From the NCBI RefSeq assembly GCF_050003625.1, contig NC_134400.1:50410066-50474065 (forward strand): a DNA stretch of 64,000 bases, read 5' to 3'. The position numbers and the translations under genes are program-made. This document shows, one piece after another, positions 33,876 to 45,162 of this stretch (positions within the stretch are counted from its first letter, which is position 1; each line of letters begins with the position of its first letter). The notes under the pieces are model-generated. The model searched no databases and was not told where the DNA came from. It was given only the letters and a program-made list of their open reading frames with translations. The stretch is from Haematobia irritans (lineage: Eukaryota; Arthropoda; Insecta; Diptera; Muscidae).

Positions 33876-35108
33876 ACAGGTTGGCTGATAAGTCCCCGGT
33901 CTAACTAAGAAAAACACATTTTTTTCAAAATTCGTTTTTATTATTCAAGAGCGATACAACGATTATAACGACCTTCCAATTTTTTGATACCATTTTGGTA
34001 GTACTCCTTCGGTTTTGCCTCAAAATAGGCCTCAGTTTCGGCGATCACCTCTTCATTGCAGACAAATTTTTTCCCTGCGAACATCTTTTTGAGGTCTGAG
34101 AACAAGAAAAAGTCGCTGGGGGCCAGATCTGGAGAACACGGTGGGTGGGGAAACAATTCGAAGCCCAATTCATGAATTTTTGCCATCGTTCTCAATGACT
34201 TGTGGCACGACGCGTTGTCTTGGTGGAACAACACTTTTTTCTTTTTCATATGGGGCCGTTTTGCCGCGATTTCGACCTTCAAACGCTCCAATAACGCCAT
34301 ATAATAGTCACTGTTGATGGTTTTTCCCTTCTCAAGATAATTGATAAAAATTATTCCATGCGCATCCCAAAAAACAGAGGCCATTACTTTGCCAGCGGAC
34401 TTTTAAGACTTTCCACGCTTCGGAGACGGTTCACCGGTCGCTGTCCACTTAGCCGACTGTCGATTGGACTCATGAGTGTAGTGATGGAGCCATGTTTCAT
34501 CCATTGTCACATATCGACGGAAAAACTCGGGTGTATTACGAGTTAACAGCTGCAAACACCGTTCAGAATCATCAACACGTTGTTGTTTTTGGTCAAATGT
34601 GAGGTCGCGCGGCACTCATTTTGCACAGAGCTTCCGCATATCCAAACATTGATGAATGATATGACCAACACGTTCCTTTGATATCTTTAAGGCCTCTGCT
34701 ATCTCGATCAACTTCATTTTACGGTCATTCAAAATCATTTTGTGGATGTTTTGATGTTTTCGTCGGTAACCACCTCTTTCGGGCGTCCACTGCGTTCACC
34801 GTCCTCCGTGCTCATTTCACCATGCTTGAATTTTGCATACCAATCAATTATTGTTGATTTCCCTGGGGCAGAGTCCGGAAACTCATTATCAAGCCAAGTT
34901 TTTGCTTTCACCGTATTTTTTCACTTCAGAAAATAGTATTTTATCAAAACACGAAATTCCTTTTTTTCATAATAACAAAAGTTTTTTCACAAAAGACGCG
35001 CTATCTCACAAACTAATTGACTTATAGACGTCAAATTTTGACACGAATCATTTAACGGTTGGTACTTTATAAAAATAATATGAATTGAATACTAGCGACG
35101 CCATCTAT
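33876..35108 (-). mobile_element. Himar1-like mariner copy A, one end lost
   Basis: The 27-bp end starting ACAGGTTGGCTGATAAGTCC is intact at 33876-33902 after TA. At the other side the sequence stops at CCATCTAT (35108) and goes straight into host CTAGCGCAATG, so the second terminal repeat (about 30 bp plus one TA) is deleted. The host reads ATATACTAGCG without the element. With one end it cannot transpose. Confidence 0.92.
33941..34970 (-). pseudogene. Himar1-like mariner transposase, copy A
   Basis: DD34D transposase, about 345 residues when whole. Recognisable blocks: TWLDNEFPDSAPGKS (N-terminal HTH), VTMDETWLHHYT (first Asp), LFHQDNASCHKS (second Asp) and SPDLAPSDFFLF (third Asp, 34 residues later). 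Lesions: frameshift after the start codon, a stop early in the N-terminal domain, a frameshift near IKKIHK, Trp to stop before VPRDLTF, Gln to stop after RGKS. A 15-bp deletion between TTGAA repeats removes the last five residues. The match to Himar1 is from memory. Confidence 0.92.
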
Positions 35109-35507
35109 CTAGCGCAATGTACCAAATTTCACCACGTACCAAATTTCAACCGGATCGGATGAGCTACGGAGATCAAATCTGGGAATCGGTTTAAATTGGG
35201 GTTATATATAATTAAGACCGGTATGGACCAATTTCTGCATGGTTGTTAGAGACCATATACTAACACCAAGTACCAAATTTCAACTGGATCGGGTGAATTT
35301 TGTTCATCCATAAGGCTCCGGAGGTCAAATCTGGGGATCGGTTTATATGGGGGCTATATATAATGATGGACCGATGTGGACCAATTTTTGCATGGTTGTT
35401 AGAGACCATATACTAACACCATGTACCAAATTTATTCGAGCATATTTCGATGTGTTACAAACGGAATGACAAAGTTAATATACCCCCATCCTATGGTGGA
35501 GGGTATA

Positions 35508-36784
35508 AAAATAAAATACATAAATTGTAAGTAAAATGGAAGATAAGAGGGAAATGCTGTCGAAATAAAAGTCCTTTGCCGGAAAAGGCTATAAACAAAC
35601 ATTGTTGTTGGTCTGGTCTTTGATGGCCACTGCAAGGACATAAAATGTCCATAAGAATTTTTACGCCATATTACGCATCAAATTAATTACATTTAGAAGT
35701 TTACGTACACGCCTGTAGTCATAACAATAAGTTGATAAATGTTATTATAGAAAAAAATATTTTGTGAAAACCAATAACTACCAACAAAACTTTTGTTGCT
35801 GTTATGATGGTCAGTATTTTTCCATTTATTTGATTACTCCGTGCTCTTGATTGATGACTGTTGATTTACCACTCCAGAAACGAGTTTTCCAAACTTTTTA
35901 TTAACTTGGTAACAACTCAACTCAACACTCTTCATTTTATTAATAATTATCACTCGAATTTCTTTCTAACTACTTTCTTTATGGTGCACTAAAACTTTGA
36001 TATCAAAAACCAACCCACCTTTAGCATTTAATCACCTATGTGTACTGTGAAAAATCAACTCTCAGCCATAGACTCTAATGATTCTTCCTTTCGAATCGCA
36101 TTAACAAATCTGTAATTTTCTCATATTAAATATATTTATTGTGTATTTTTATAGATGGCCATTATAACTAATTAAGGGGAGGGCAATGGTATTAGCTATA
36201 GTAAGATATGATGAATCGAACAGAATAAGAATTGAGGTGCGTGGGATTTCTACGACGGGCAAGTAGACAGCTCACCCTAATCTTTTTTTTTTTTTGCTTC
36301 GAAGCAAGAAAACCAACAAACGCAAAGAATTTCTAAACTAAAGGTGTATAATTAGTGTGTAGTTAAGTCGCTAAATTCAAAACTTTTACAGATTTATTTT
36401 TGATTTTACACTAAGCGAAGCAGGTTTGTACCTTTAATGATTTTGTTAGGCAATGTAAAAATTCATTAACACAACGGGGGTTCCGTTATTTGAACGAAAA
36501 AATTTCGTTCTATTGAAGAACGTCAATATTACCAATGATTTTTCTTTTAGTGCAGCGTAAGCCGAATTAAGAATGAATGCTTTATGGACCTGACAGAGTC
36601 TCCATCTGTGCGTTGTACTCTATCACAATCGACGATACACTCCTACTCCCTCTTCCCTCGGGGTTTGATTACCATATTGGAACAGCTTTCGCACTATGTT
36701 GAGGTGGACCCATATCACGGCTGTCACTTGATCCACAAATAATCTACCAAAATTTTACCAAAACCTACCAAATAAAAAAATCTT
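35508..36784. other. Unassigned 1.3 kb
   Basis: No repeat family or coding frame recognised. 36600-36730 is less AT-rich and could be the 3' continuation of the RT relic on the minus strand, but no motif supports this. Confidence 0.35.
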
Positions 36785-37115
36785 ATTTTGCAATGTTTGA
36801 TTTCTATAGAAAATTTTGGTAAATTTTCATTTCTATTGAAAATTTTGTCAAAATTTTATTTCTATAAAAGTCTTTGTCAAAATTTTATTCCTAGAGAAAA
36901 TTTAAGGTGCGTAGGATTTGTACGAAAATTTTGTCAAAACTTTATTCCTAACGAAAATTTTGTCAAAATTTTATTCCTAGAGGTCATTTTGTCAAAGTGG
37001 TATCCAATTAAAATTTTGGCAAAATTTTATTTCAATAGAAAATTTTGTCAAAATTTTATTTCAATAGAAAATTTTGTCAAAAAAAATTTTTTTTATAAAA
37101 TTTTTTGTCAAAAAT
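36785..37115. repeat. 29-bp minisatellite array, degenerate
   Basis: About 10 units of TTTTGTCAAAATTTTATTTC with insertions (e.g. GGTGCGTAGGATTTG). No A-family terminus next to it. Confidence 0.85.
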
Positions 37116-37177
37116 TATGTAGACATTTTTTGAAGTACCTCTTAGGTTTTGCTAAATCTACCAAAACATCAACAATT

Positions 37178-38796
37178 TTACCAATCTACCAAACAGTTAA
37201 AAATCTTCCATTTTTTGTAGCATTCTACCAACTGTGGTAATCGTGACCTCTTCTTCGTAAATGCAGTTTTTGAGCTGCATTGGCCCATACGGTGCAGATA
37301 TTTTCCCGAGAGCATCAGAGTCATGTAATAACGTCTCTTCCCCATTTTTCCCTCCCTCGAAATAATTGTATATCGGTTATAAGTCGGTGTGTCCATGAGA
37401 ATCCTTCTTTTGCGTGGGGATGGCCTCATATATTTTCCATTAACCTGCACAGTCTTGATATTATTATAGCAGCGTTTCCCATGGCGTACTCTATCTTCTT
37501 GAGGTACGTTAGTTTTGAGTGTAGTCTTAGAACCAAGTATTGGGTTGTTTGACTTGTTGGGATTACCATGTCGTCTATGTGCAACTTTTGTCCTAAAAGC
37601 AGTAGTTCGACCTTTTGCATGGCTATTTGCCACGCGTGTCAAACTACTCTTTGGCACGTATCATGGTTTGACCCAACTAATGGTTTGGCTCAACTATTTA
37701 TTCCGGCCTCCATCTTGCGGAGTGCTAATTGACATTTAGTTCGGGCTTTCAATTGCGCTGTTCTCATTTTCATAATGAACTCATGTTTTGGCGAGTTGTG
37801 ATTTGAAAGAGTTCTCTCCGACTGGGGATCTTCTCCGTTTTCCTTTGAATTGCTCGCAGTTTCGCGTTCCTTGGTATTGGGACCTACTATTATCCCGCGT
37901 GGTGCATCTACACCAACATCTCTTTCATTAGCTGGTACCGTTCCGAAGGGATGCGTAGGTTTTCCGCCGGTTCTCCCATCAGTTTGTTGAAGTATTCATT
38001 CGGTATGGGTTCCAACTTTGAGCCGTTACCTATACCCGATAATGTAGTTGCCCTTGGAGTGACCCCATGGATCCGAGGCCGAGAGGGTTGACACAAGACC
38101 TAATTGGTACTTGCGTTCAAAGCCAGGTCACTCAAGCCCTACCAGACCCTGAGATATTACTCGCAGGTACTCAGTTATCAGAATACCACAACTGACTGCT
38201 CGTTGCTTCTATTTCGATCCATAGTTGAAATCATAGTCCATATTCGTGATTCCCTGACAATACCATTCTTATATTTAACGTGTTTGATTTGGGAACCGTG
38301 GCCGTTGTTTTGGTCTCGCCACATTTGAATACCTGTTATAAGCTGATGTGTCCACCTGCTTCTCTAGTTTCTCCAACTTCTCTTGATACTGTGCGGTATG
38401 CTGATGTGACCCTCATGACTGCTGTTCTGTTTTGGTGCCCAGATTTCAGATCCATATAGTAGAATGCTGTTTGTAGTCTTCACTATTCACTTTACTTTCC
38501 TTCTACTTGGGAGCGGTCATCCACTATTTGCTATAAGGCGATTAAAGTGTGCTGTTGTCACGGCAGCTTTTGTCTAGCCCTAAGTCCTTGATTGACGGTC
38601 TTGTATCTATAACTACGTAGTCTACATGCAACTCTATTCCTAGAGGCCCTGTCAACAGCAACAACACCGTGTTTTCGTTCGTATCATCGTTTGCCGCAGT
38701 TTGCGTTGATATCCTTCTGTACTTATAGCTCTGATTACTGCAGCTAAATCGTCTGTGTATCTCACTAGGAATGCGTCATCTGGCATATCCATCATT
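37178..38796 (-). pseudogene. R1-clade-like non-LTR reverse transcriptase relic
   Basis: Minus-strand translation near 38740-38795 gives MMDMPDDAFLVRYTDDLAA, with YTDD in place of the YADD catalytic box. Near 37430-37620 it gives KVELLLLGQKLHIDDMV, YLVLRLHSKLTYLKKIEY and AAIIISRLCRLMENI, the thumb region. Near 37200-37420 it gives KRRILMDT and YYMTLMLSGKYLHRMG, the C-terminal region. The ~1 kb between YTDD and the thumb is far too long, so it is interrupted by unidentified sequence. Many stops and shifts. Clade assignment is tentative. Confidence 0.65.
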
Positions 38797-38797
38797 A

Positions 38798-40052
38798 AAG
38801 GGTGATACGGTCAAAATTTGGTCAATATAAACTTGACGTATTTCTTTCAATTTTGCATTTAAAAAACCTGAACAACCCTCATTTTGAAGCTGTGTGTGTA
38901 TAGAATGTTGCTCCTATTTTGATTTTGGAATTCACTCTTCAGTTGTCAAAATGCCGTCCAAGCAAGAAGAGCAGCGTATCAAAATTTTGCTCGCGCATCG
39001 CGAAAATCCGAGCTACTCGCACGCAAAGCTGGCACAATCGCTAAAAGTTGCCAAATCAACCGTTACAAATGTAATTAAAGTGTTTGGGGAACGTTTGTCG
39101 ATATCCAGGAAGTCTGGATCGGGGGAAATCGAAAATCGGAAGCCGCTGAGACGACAAAGAGAGTTGCCGGTAGTTTCAAGCGAAACCCTAACCTCTCTCT
39201 CCGAGATGCCGCAAATAAGCTGGGTGTATCGTCTACAACCGTGCATCGAGCCAAAAACGAGCCGGACTATCGACTTACAAGAAGGTAGTGACTCCAAATC
39301 GCGATGATAAACAAAATACGACGGCCAAAGCGCGATCCCGGAGGCTGTACACGACGATGCTGACGAAGTTTGACTGCGTGGTAATGGACGACGAAGCCTA
39401 CGTCAAAGCCGACTACAAGCAGCTTCCGGGACAGGAGTTTTATACGGCAAAAGGAAGGGGAAAGGTAGTAGATATTTTCAAGCACATAAAACTGTCAAAG
39501 TTCGCAAAGAAATATCTGGTTTGGTAAGCCATCTGTACCTGTGCCTTGAAAAGCAGCATTTTCATAGCTTCCGTGACTGTCAACCAAGAAATTTACGTGA
39601 AAGAGTCTTTGAATAAACGTCTGCTGCCTTTCCTGAAGAAACACGGTTGTTCTGTACTGTTTTGGCCGGATTTGGCATCTTGCCATTACGGTAAAAAGGC
39701 CATGGAGTGGTACGCCGCCAACAACGTGCAGGTGGTTCCCAAGGACAAGAACCCTCCCAACACGCCAGAGCTCCGCCCAATTGAGAAATACTGGGCTATT
39801 ATCAAGCGGAACCTAAAGAAGACAAAAAAAAAACTGCTAAGGACGAGCAGCAGTTCAAGACAAACTGGCTTTCTTCGGCGAAGAAGGTGGCTGTACAAAA
39901 TCTGATGGCAGGTGTCAAGCGTGAGGCCCGGCAATTCGGATTTGGAAAAGCGAAAGCCTAACTGAATATTTTTCCTGAATTTTATACTAATTGAACTTGA
40001 AAAAAAAATTTAATTTGATTTTTTAAATAAACGATTTCACCGATTTACCCTT
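38798..40052 (+). mobile_element. DD37E Tc1/mariner-type element
   Basis: 1255 bp; ends AAGGGTGATACGGTCAAA and (inverted) AAGGGTAAATCGGTGAAA; TA at 38796-38797 and 40053-40054. Removing it rejoins minus-strand codons LWNKTYDKIL to MMDMPDDAFL of the RT relic, so the target was inside a reverse transcriptase. Confidence 0.9.
38951..39961 (+). pseudogene. DD37E transposase, frameshifted
   Basis: Start ATG 38951 (MPSKQEEQRIKILLAH), N-terminal HTH with SHAKLAQSLKVAKSTVTNV. A frame change near 39125 gives VAGSFKRNPNLSLRDAA and another near 39265 gives KKVVTPNRDD. Then CVVMDDEAYVKADY (first Asp), a stop after KKYLVW at about 39525, and CSVLFWPDLASCH (second Asp). PELRPIEKYWAIIK supplies Glu 37 residues later. 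An extra A in the run near 39830 shifts the C-terminus, which ends FGFGKAKA. DD37E elements are best known from mosquitoes and other Diptera. Four or more lesions make it dead. Confidence 0.88.
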
Positions 40053-40054
40053 TA

Positions 40055-40836
40055 ATATCTTGTCGTACGTTTTATTCCACAGGTATGCACCATCTCAGGC
40101 TGCAGACTTGTAGGATGATATATTTCGATGATTGTATGGTATCTAGTACTTAAAGGTTTCAACAAGTCTAAGTTTTATTAGGCTTTAGGAGTGATGGCTT
40201 TTGGGGACTTGTGTTCAGAACCAGTTCGGGCACTAATCTGGATGTCGTATCAACAGAACCTACATTGCCAACCTAATGGTTACGTGACACAGAGCGTTCT
40301 CCAAGCCCTTTCAGAAGTATTACGGGACGGGGGCTGTTGTGACATTAGTCTGAAAGCCATTTAACTGAGATGTCATTTCCAGGTACTCAGGTAACACAAC
40401 TGTTGGCTCGATGCTTCTATTCCGATCCATAGTTCAAATCATAGTTCATACTCGTGATTCCATGTCAATACCATTCTTAAATGTTTGATTATGGAGTCCA
40501 CGGGGGCATCACACATCTTACTACGCTTTACTATAGGCTATGCCTAGTGATCTGGCTGCGTTCAGTCGCCGTGTCGCAAAGATATTCTGTGATATACCTG
40601 GCTAGTTTGGACACGTTCTGAAACTTCGTCGCTCTTGGTTGGGAGCTGTCTAGCTTTCACAACCGACCTTAGAGGTTGTCCAGCTATCCATCACCTGCTT
40701 TCCCCGGTGATAGCCTGAGCTCAGCCTCCTCAATTTAATTTATTATAATTTAGCTTCATTTCGTTTCGTTTCATTTACTTTAGTTTAATTTACTGTAGAA
40801 ATGTAATTGTTGTCATTGCAACAGTAACAATACATA
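40055..40836 (-). other. Continuation of RT relic and unassigned sequence
   Basis: 40055-40110 on the minus strand encodes GAYLWNKTYDKIL, upstream of the YTDD box. 40380-40500 (TTCCGATCCATAGTT, CTCGTGATTCC, CAATACCATTCTTA) is a diverged duplicate of 38163-38300. The rest is unassigned, with CTTTCCCCGGTGATAGCC-type sequence of higher GC. Confidence 0.5.
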
Positions 40837-41125
40837 CACAGAAAAAAATTTCACGAAAATTTTTCCAATTAAAATTTTAATTGAGTTTTAAAAAATATTC
40901 AATTAAAAATTTAATTGAATCAACAAATTTTTTAATTGAAACAAAAATCAATCACAAAAATTAATAGTATCAATTAATTTTTTAATTGGATCAATTAATT
41001 TTTTAATTGACCTTCAATTAATTTTTTAATTGATACTATCATTTCTGTGATTGAAGACATTTCAATTAAAAAATTAATTGGATCAATTAATTTCGTGATT
41101 GAATCAGAAAAAAATTTTTTGTGTG
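40837..41125. mobile_element. MITE family F (AATTAA-rich), copy 1
   Basis: 289 bp, TA on both sides, ends CACAGAAAAAAATTTCACG and AGAAAAAAATTTTTTGTGTG. The interior is dense in TTAATTGA/TCAATTAA palindromes. The right ~110 bp is almost identical to 50630-50707. Confidence 0.8.
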
Positions 41126-42049
41126 TAGGATTTCCTAAACAAATTTTCCTATATTAAAGACAGTATTTGTCTAACCAAATTGTGGTTCAATTTCAATCAC
41201 CTTTTTGGATCATATATTAAAGCAAGAATTTGTCTAAACAAATTTAGGTTGACAAAATTGGGTGTGAATATACTAAATTATCACAATTTGGCCGTCCATC
41301 AACTGAGGAGTGGGAGTCGTAACTATCACCACCCTTATTATTGTCTTTGTGTTTTTTCGTTTTCTACTTTGCCTACTATCACCAATAGTTATGGGTCGAA
41401 TTTGATTGATGTTTCTAAATTCAAAACAAACTGAAATATAAACATGAAATTATGTATATACATTTGTATGTATGAATAATCGTAAAAAATAAACAAAATA
41501 AAATAAATATATCAAATGTCAGCCAATAAAAAGCTGTCAGTTACTTTAGTTTCGGTTCCGGGGGGAGTGAGAATTTTTTGTGTACGATAACGAATGAAAA
41601 TCCAAATCGATGAAACGAATTTGTTATAAATGGTACAAGAGCGGGCTACGTACGATACGGTAGCAAGGAATAGTGACATGGCTATGAGTGTTGTCGATGC
41701 CATGTTATAGCTTTGAAGGGAGCTAATTAGATTTATCTATCAAATGTCACGGACTGAAAATATTCAAACATCAACAGGAATGTTTTCATTTAATAAATGT
41801 GGAAATTTAATTTATGGAGAAAATTCCATATAAACTATTCATATAATAGTTTCGAACAAATTTTAATTTTTTGCCAATATAATTTATTGTTAATGAAATG
41901 CCAATTTATAGTATGATTATTACAAGTATATGACGAACTCGATTACTGGGATAAAATGTGCAAAATATTTTGCTTCAATCATCCTATTAAGATTTTACTA
42001 CTTTGGTAAAAACAAGCGTGCCACTTTTCTAGAAGTAAAGTCAATTTAT
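41126..42049. other. Unassigned
   Basis: No repeat family recognised apart from the borders. Confidence 0.35.
41512..41703 (-). CDS. Small open frame with signal-like N-terminus, doubtful
   Basis: A 63-codon frame with a true ATG starts MASTTLIAMSLFLATVSY, hydrophobic like a signal peptide or a first membrane segment, followed by a single basic, hydrophilic tail ending SFLLADI. I do not recognise it. It could be a first exon, a short secreted peptide or chance in AT-rich DNA; no partner exon, promoter or homolog is visible here. Confidence 0.15.
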   Translation of the reverse strand: MASTTLIAMSLFLATVSYVARSCTIYNKFVSSIWIFIRYRTQKILTPPGTETKVTDSFLLADI

Positions 42050-43084
42050 CGAAACAAGCTATCGATTTTAAACTTGGCATAACATAAGTAGTTGTTTTTG
42101 ATGTAGATCGGATGGTATTGCAAATGGGCCATATTGGATCACTTTTACGTACAGCCCCAATATAAACCGACTCCCAGATTTGGCTTGCGGAGCCACTTAG
42201 AGAAGCAAATTTCATCCGATCGTGTTGAAATTTGGTACGTGGTCTAACAACCATGCAAATGGACCACTTTTTGCATGGTTGTTAGAGACCATATGCTAAC
42301 AATACGTACCAAATTTCAACCGAATCGGTATATGGGGGTCATATATAATTATGAACCGATATGGACCAATTGATTTATATACTAACACCACGTACCAAAT
42401 TTCAACACGATCGGATGAAATTTGCTTCTCTAAGTGGCTCCCCAAGCCAAATCTGGGAGTCGGTTTATATTGGGGGTATATGTAAAAGGGGTCCAATATG
42501 GCCCATCGGTCCATAATTTTATATGGTCCCCATATAAATCGATCCCCAGATTTGACCTCCGTAACCTCTTGGAGGAGCAAACTCCCTGATTTGGCTTGCG
42601 GAGCCAGTTAGAGAAGCAAATTTCATCCGTTCGTGTTGAAATTTGATACGTGGTGTTAGTATACGGTCTCTAACAATCTTGCCAGAATTTGTTCATATCG
42701 GTCAATAATTATATATAGCCCCCATATAAACCGATCTCTAGATTTGACCTCCGGAGCATTTTGGAGGAGCAAAATTCATCCGATCCGGTTGAAATTGGAA
42801 ACGTGGTGTTAATAAATGGTCTCTAAAAACCATGCAAAAATTGGTATATATCGGTCCATAATTATATATAGCCGCCATATAAACCGATCCCCAACTTTGA
42901 CCGCCGGAGCCTCTTGGATGAATTTGAAATTTGGAACGTGAATGCTAGTATATGGCCGCTAACAACCAAATCCAAAATTGGTCCATATCGGTCTATAGTT
43001 GTATATAGCTGATCCCCAATCACACAAAAATAGGTCCATATCGGTTCATAATCATGGTTGACACTCGAGCCAAAAATATTCTAC

Positions 43085-43480
43085 CAAAATTTTATTTCTA
43101 TAGAAAATTTTGTCAAAATTTTACTACTATAGAAAATTTTGTCAAAATTTTATTACTATAGAAAATTTTGTCAAAATTTTATTTTTATAGAAAATTTTGT
43201 CAAGATTTTATTGCTATAGAAAATTTTGTCACAATTTTGTTTCTATAGAAAATTTTGTTAAAATGTTATTTCTATAGAAAATTTTGTAAAAATTTCATTT
43301 CTATAGAATATGTTGTCAAAATTTTATTTCTATAGAAAATTTTCTTAAAATGTTATTTCTATAGAACATATTCTTAAAATGTTATTTCTATAGAAAATTT
43401 TGTTAAAATTTTATTTTTATAGAAAATTTTATTTCTATAGAAAATTTTGTCAAAATTTTAATTAATAGAACAATTTGTCA
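43085..43480. repeat. 29-bp minisatellite array
   Basis: About 13-14 units, TTTCTATAGAAAATTTTGTC orientation, between central units and terminus of the A element. Confidence 0.9.
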
Positions 43481-43677
43481 AACGGAATTATATACGTATT
43501 TAATCAGCCATTTTTAGTTTAATATATACCACGTATGGACTAACTTACAATTTAGAAGACGGTGTTAGGAAGTTTTAAGCCATCGGTTGTGGATGACAGT
43601 CTTTAGTAGAAGTTTCTACGCAATCCATGGTGGAGGGTACATAAGCTTCGGCCTTGCTGAACTTACGACCGTATATA

Positions 43678-44612
43678 AAGGGTGATTTGTTAAGAGCTTG
43701 ATAACTTTTTTTTTTTAAAAAAAACGCATAAAATTTGCAAAATCTCATCGGTTCTTTATTTGAAACGTTAGATTGGTCCATGACATTTACTTTTTGAAGA
43801 TAATTTCATTTAAATGTTGACCGCGGCTGCGTCTTAGGTGGTCCATTCGGAAAGTCCAATTTTGGGCAACTTTTTCGAGCATTTCGGCCGGAATAGCCCG
43901 AATTTCTTCGGAAATGTTGTCTTCCAAAGCTGGAATAGTTGCTGGCTTATTTCTGTAGACTTTAGACTTGACGCAGCCCCACAAAAAATAGTCTAAAGGC
44001 GTCAAATCGCATGATCTTGGTGGCCAACTTACCGGTCCATTTCTTGAGATGAATTGTTCTCCGAAGTTTTCCCTCAAAATGGCCATAGAATCGCGAGCTG
44101 TGTGACATGTAGCGCCATCTTGTTGAAACCACATGTCAACCAAGTTCAGTTCTTCCATTTTTGGCAACAAAAAGTTTGTTAGCATCGAACGATAGCGATC
44201 GCCATTCACCGTAACGTTGCGTCCAACAGCATCTTTGAAAAAATACGGTCCAATGATTCCACCAGCGTACAAACCACACCAAACAGTGCATTTTTCGGGA
44301 TGCATGGGCAGTTCTTGAACGGCTTCTGGTTGCTCTTCACTCCAAATGCGGCAATTTTGCTTATTTACGTAGCCATTCAACCAGAAATGAGCCTCATCGC
44401 TGAACAAAATTTGTCAATAAAAAAGCGGATTTTCTGCCAACTTTTCTAGGGCCCATTCACTGAAAATTCGACGTTGTGGCAGATCGTAAGTCTATTCATG
44501 ATGAAATGTCAAAGCATACTGAGCATCTTTCTCTTTGACACCATGTCTGAAATCCCACGTGATCTGTCAAATACTAATGCATGAAAATCCTAACCTCAAA
44601 AGAATCACCCTT
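43678..44612 (-). mobile_element. DD41D element, copy 2 (internally deleted)
   Basis: 935 bp, TA at 43676-43677 and 44613-44614, inserted six bases from the family A terminus. Two bases longer than the other copies, within the T/A run near the left end. Confidence 0.92.
43787..44499 (-). pseudogene. DD41D transposase, deleted and with a stop
   Basis: Same catalytic blocks as copy 1 (DEAHFW, QQDGATCH, LTPLDYFLWG). Arg to stop just before QILFSDEAHFW (TTGTCAATAA on the plus strand, 44412-44421). The start codon and about four codons survive, then the N-terminal domain is deleted out of frame. Confidence 0.9.
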
Positions 44613-44634
44613 TACTTGTTTTGTCTAATATATA

Positions 44635-44946
44635 CACGCAGAGAAGAAACATGGTTGCCACGATCATATTCGAAGAGCAAAATAATATGATAGGAGCTAT
44701 TTTTGCGGCGACCATGTAACGTTTTCACCTGCAACTATGTTGGCTCAGTGAACATAGTTATAAAATGTTATAATATTGATAAAAAAAATTTTGTTTGAAT
44801 CAACAGACAATGATCATGATCTAAAATGATTATTATCTAAATGTTATCCAAACAATATTTTGTTTGGACCAATCCTGAAAATATATGTGCTTGAAGCAAA
44901 ATGTGTTTGGGGTATGTGTTACAGAAGCGATTTTTTTTGAGGGTGT
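44635..44946. mobile_element. Short TA element with G-type left and T-type right end
   Basis: Left end CACGCAGAGAAGAAACATGG matches family G. Right end GCGATTTTTTTTGAGGGTG is the inverted left end of element T. TA flanks both sides. It may be a recombinant or an older member linking G and T. Confidence 0.6.
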
Positions 44947-45162
44947 ACTCAGTTCAATTACTATTGTTATTGAAAAAAGCTTTATATACTTCAAATACTA
45001 ATGTATTTGGATTGAGTACTATATCATTTGGATATTTTGACGAATTCCAATGACCTTTATACTCAACACAAATATTCCTTCATTTGAAAATAATTTTATG
45101 ACAACCTTACAATTTTGGTAACTGGATTTATGATTTTCGTAATAAGATGAAAATCAAATACA

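Larger units (their letters stand above)
33036..35507 (+). mobile_element. Family A element hosting a Himar1-like mariner
   Basis: Terminus at 33036 and hairpin CCATCCTATGGTGGAGGG near 35487-35504. A ~80-bp block (ATACGGGGTATATATTAAAC ...) occurs at 33219 and again at 33628, so the copy carries an internal duplication with a 409-bp offset. Two short 29-bp minisatellite arrays are at 33285-33360 and 33700-33795. Confidence 0.85.
42050..44619 (-). mobile_element. Family A element with internal inversion, hosting DD41D copy 2
   Basis: Starts at AAACAAGCTATCGA (hairpin end lost) and ends CCGTATA [DD41D] TACTTGT. Around 42244-42287 the unit reads TCTAACAACCATGCAAA then TTTGCATGGTTGTTAGA, so 42266 to about 42500 is inverted relative to the rest. 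29-bp minisatellite at 43085-43480. Confidence 0.85.

Noticed and set aside
37280..37739. Plus-strand frames over the RT relic
   Set aside because: Antisense to the minus-strand reverse transcriptase remnants, which have recognisable motifs.
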